Source: Nocardioides anomalus
GTDB lineage: Bacteria; Actinomycetota; Actinomycetes; Propionibacteriales; Nocardioidaceae
DNA length: 64,000 nucleotides
Assembly: GCF_011046535.1 (NCBI RefSeq)
Contig: NZ_CP049257.1
Span: 3,162,001 to 3,226,000, forward strand
Direction of reading: 5' to 3'
Of this stretch, positions 61,996 through 64,000 are shown in pieces. The translations under genes and the position numbers were made by a program. The stretch's first letter is position 1; each line of letters starts with the position of its first letter. The notes beneath the pieces were generated by a model. The model was not told where the DNA came from. It worked only from the letters and a program-made list of their open reading frames with translations, and ran no database searches.

Positions 61996-63284
61996 GAGCC
62001 GATCCTGTCGATGACGATCGAGCCCGGGTCGTACGCCGATCCGTCCGGCTCGATGTCGTAGCCGCCCTCGAGGGCCGCGAGCGCCCGGTCGAAGCGCTCC
62101 GGCTCGTCGGTGAGCAGGGTGAGGAGCGGCTCGCCCTCCTCCACGCTGTCGCCGGGCCGGGCGTGCCAGCGCACGCCGGCGCCGGCCTGGACCGGGTCCT
62201 CCTTGCGGGAGCGACCGGCGCCGAGGCGCCAGGCGGCGGTGCCGACGGCCAGGGCGTCGAGCCGGGTCAGCACGCCCGAGGTGGGGGCGTTCACGACGTG
62301 CGACTCCCTCGCCACCGGCAATGAGGCGTCCGGGTCGCCGTCCTGGGCGCGGATCATCGCCTTCCAGACGTCCATGGCCGAGCCGTCGGCCAGCTTGTCG
62401 GCCGGGTCGACGTCGTCCTTGCCCGCGCCGGCCAGCATCTCGCGCGCCAGGGCCAGGGTGAGCTCGACGACGTCGGCCGGGCCGCCGCCGGCCAGCACCT
62501 CGACGGACTCCTCGACCTCCACCGCGTTCCCCGCCGTGAGGCCCAGCGGGGTGGACATCGCGGTGAGCAGCGCGACGGTGTGCACGCCCGCGTCGGTGCC
62601 GAGCGCGACCATGGTCTCGGCCAGCTCACGGGCGTCGTCCTCGTCCTTCATGAACGCGCCCGTCCCGCACTTGACGTCGAGGACCAGCGAGCCGGTGCCC
62701 TCGGCGATCTTCTTGCTCATGATCGAGGAGGCGATGAGCGGGATGGCCTCGACCGTACCGGTGACGTCGCGCAGCGCGTAGAGCTTCTTGTCGGCCGGGG
62801 CCAGCTCGTCGCCGGCCGCGCAGATGACCGCGCCGACCGACTCCAGCTGGGCCAGCATCTCGGCGTTGGAGAGCGCGGCGCGCCACCCGGGGATGGCCTC
62901 GAGCTTGTCCAGGGTGCCTCCGGTGTGCCCGAGCCCGCGCCCGGACAGCTGCGGCACCGCCACCCCGCACGCGGCCACCAGCGGCGCCAGCGGGAGCGTG
63001 ATCTTGTCGCCCACCCCGCCGGTGGAGTGCTTGTCGGCGGTCGGGCGCGAGAGCCCGGAGAAGTCCATCCGCTCGCCGGAGGCGATCATCGCCGCGGTCC
63101 AACGGGCGATCTCGTCGCGGTCCATGCCGTTGAGCAGGATCGCCATCGCCAGCGCGGACATCTGCTCGTCGGCCACCACGCCGCGGGTGTAGGCGTCGAC
63201 CACCCAGTCGACCATGGAGTCCGACAGGCGGCCACCGTCGCGCTTGGTGGTGATCACCTCTACCGCATCGTGCTGCTCAGCCAC
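61992..63284 (-). CDS. deoA: Thymidine phosphorylase
   Basis: Phosphorolysis of thymidine/deoxyuridine to base and deoxyribose-1-phosphate; 430 residues. Motifs: TKRDGGRLSDSMVDWVV, DKHSTGGVGDKITLPLAPLV (phosphate binding), the family signature SGRGLGHTGGTLDKLEAIPG, LIASSIMSKKIAEGTGSLVL and KCGTGAFMKDEDDARELAET. GTG start, overlapping the P450 stop by eight bases. Its product feeds the mutase and DeoC elsewhere in the window. Counterpart of Rv3314c, next to add in M. tuberculosis. Confidence 0.96.
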   Translation of the reverse strand: MAEQHDAVEVITTKRDGGRLSDSMVDWVVDAYTRGVVADEQMSALAMAILLNGMDRDEIARWTAAMIASGERMDFSGLSRPTADKHSTGGVGDKITLPLAPLVAACGVAVPQLSGRGLGHTGGTLDKLEAIPGWRAALSNAEMLAQLESVGAVICAAGDELAPADKKLYALRDVTGTVEAIPLIASSIMSKKIAEGTGSLVLDVKCGTGAFMKDEDDARELAETMVALGTDAGVHTVALLTAMSTPLGLTAGNAVEVEESVEVLAGGGPADVVELTLALAREMLAGAGKDDVDPADKLADGSAMDVWKAMIRAQDGDPDASLPVARESHVVNAPTSGVLTRLDALAVGTAAWRLGAGRSRKEDPVQAGAGVRWHARPGDSVEEGEPLLTLLTDEPERFDRALAALEGGYDIEPDGSAYDPGSIVIDRIGS

Positions 63285-64000
63285 TGCTCACGTCCTCTCG
63301 GTTCACGACCACGCTACGGAACCCCCGGAGGACGAAGGTCCCCCGGCTCTCCGGCTCGCCCGCCAAGGCCAGCCGCGGGTACGCCGAGAAGAGCGCGCCG
63401 AGCGACTCGGCCAGCTCCATCCGGGCCAGCGGCGCGCCGAGGCAGAAGTGCACCCCGACCCCGAAGGCCACGTGGTTGTTGGGCCTGCGGTCGACGCGGA
63501 ACTCGTCGGGGGCGTCGAAGACGGCGGGGTCCCGGTTGGCCGAGCCCAGCAGGACCGCGACCCTCTCCCCCGCCTCGACCACCACGTCGCCGAGCGCGAC
63601 GTCCTCGGTGGCCGTGCGCTCGAAGAGCTGCAGCGCGGAGTCGAAGCGGAGCATCTCCTCGACGGTCGCGGGCAGGTCGGCGCCCGGCACCAGCTCGCGG
63701 CGCAGCATCGCCACCAGCCCGTTGCCGAACACGTTGACCGACGCCTCGTGGCCGGCGTTGAGCAGCAGCACCGCCGAGGCGACCATCTCGTCCTCGGTCA
63801 GCTCGGTGGTGGCCAGGTCGCTGAGCAGGTCCGCCTGCGGTCGGGCCCGGCGCTCGCGGACCAGCTCGCGCACCAGCCCGGCGAAGTCGTCGGCCGACCG
63901 GACGGCGGCGTCGACCACCGCGGGCGACGGGTCGACCTCGTACATCCGCACGATGGCCTGCGACCACTCCCGGAGCGCGGGCACGTACGACGTCGGCACG
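63277..64000 (-). CDS. Cytochrome P450 (5' end outside window)
   Basis: C-terminal 240 residues. I-helix region VLLLNAGHEASVNVFGNGLV (Ala-Gly-x-Glu without the usual Thr pair: AGHEAS), ExxR in TVEEMLRFDSALQ, and the heme loop FGVGVHFCLGAPLARMEL with the axial Cys. The usual distal Thr after Glu is Ala-Ser here, which may alter oxygen activation. The N-terminus lies beyond the window. It overlaps the start of deoA by eight bases, although a functional link is unclear. Confidence 0.92.
   Translation of the reverse strand, partial: VPTSYVPALREWSQAIVRMYEVDPSPAVVDAAVRSADDFAGLVRELVRERRARPQADLLSDLATTELTEDEMVASAVLLLNAGHEASVNVFGNGLVAMLRRELVPGADLPATVEEMLRFDSALQLFERTATEDVALGDVVVEAGERVAVLLGSANRDPAVFDAPDEFRVDRRPNNHVAFGVGVHFCLGAPLARMELAESLGALFSAYPRLALAGEPESRGTFVLRGFRSVVVNREDVSSG

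Overview
This window is very G+C-rich chromosomal DNA (about three quarters G+C by eye), with many GTG starts, tightly packed genes and frequent 4-base stop/start overlaps. Gene content points to a non-streptomycete actinobacterium, most likely Nocardioidaceae (Nocardioides-like). No rRNA, tRNA, CRISPR array, insertion sequence or prophage was found. The conserved genes follow the order of the Mycobacterium tuberculosis block Rv3274c-Rv3315c as I remember it: purE/purK, PH-domain membrane protein, birA, acyl-CoA carboxylase beta and epsilon, maf, gtrA, fadE, carboxylase alpha (accA3), lpdA, the Rv3304 type, deoD, pmmB, add and deoA. Lineage-specific genes are inserted between these anchors.

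Layout. 1-2044: tail of a NarL-type sensor kinase, an unknown 110-residue protein and a stand-alone 71-residue kinase dimerisation domain. 2000-9333: acyltransferase-like membrane protein, purE-purK, a palindromic repeat element, a class III adenylate cyclase, PH protein, birA and accD/accE. 9334-9719: a decayed duplicate of the accE/transporter junction. 9769-17036: TetR-controlled exporter, maf, gtrA, an OFA-type transporter with a 33-residue partner, a GlgC-like nucleotidyltransferase and an acyl-CoA dehydrogenase. 17131-23255: carboxylase alpha chain, BenE transporter, RTX-like secreted protein and a YdbS/YdbT pair. 23245-28534: alpha-mannosidase, AGE-type isomerase and a secreted propeller. 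28622-32020: pyruvate carboxylase. 32025-35668: three secreted proteins in one operon (collagen-like, SpoIID-like, beta-helix). 35731-40552: methyltransferase, a hydrolase-LuxR fusion lacking the nucleophile serine, a quinone reductase and dihydrolipoyl dehydrogenase. 40619-50185: purine nucleoside phosphorylase, regulators, MerR/aldo-keto reductase, protease, phosphosugar mutase and xylanase. 50236-55827: TetR with a frameshifted oxidoreductase, then deoC with two aldehyde dehydrogenase-family genes. 55865-64000: lipoproteins, a uridine-kinase-like protein, a cysteine-peptidase-like protein, a LuxR regulator, add, MaoC, TerD, deoA and a partial P450.

Functional links. Biotin metabolism (birA), acyl-CoA carboxylase (accA/accD/accE) and pyruvate carboxylase together serve acyl-CoA and anaplerotic carboxylation. 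Nucleoside salvage is spread over deoD, pmmB, deoC, add, deoA and a uridine-kinase homologue. DeoC makes acetaldehyde, which the next gene probably oxidises. Most monocistronic start sites carry a TANNNT box 6-7 bases upstream of the start codon, the arrangement of leaderless transcription. Four genes appear to lack any usable ATG/GTG/TTG at the position where homology begins, and three of these have a CTG overlapping the upstream stop as CTGA. No clearly new defence or biosynthetic system is visible. The best candidates for novelty are the collagen/SpoIID/beta-helix operon, the CTGA junctions, the orphan kinase dimerisation domain and the dyad-rich element upstream of purK.
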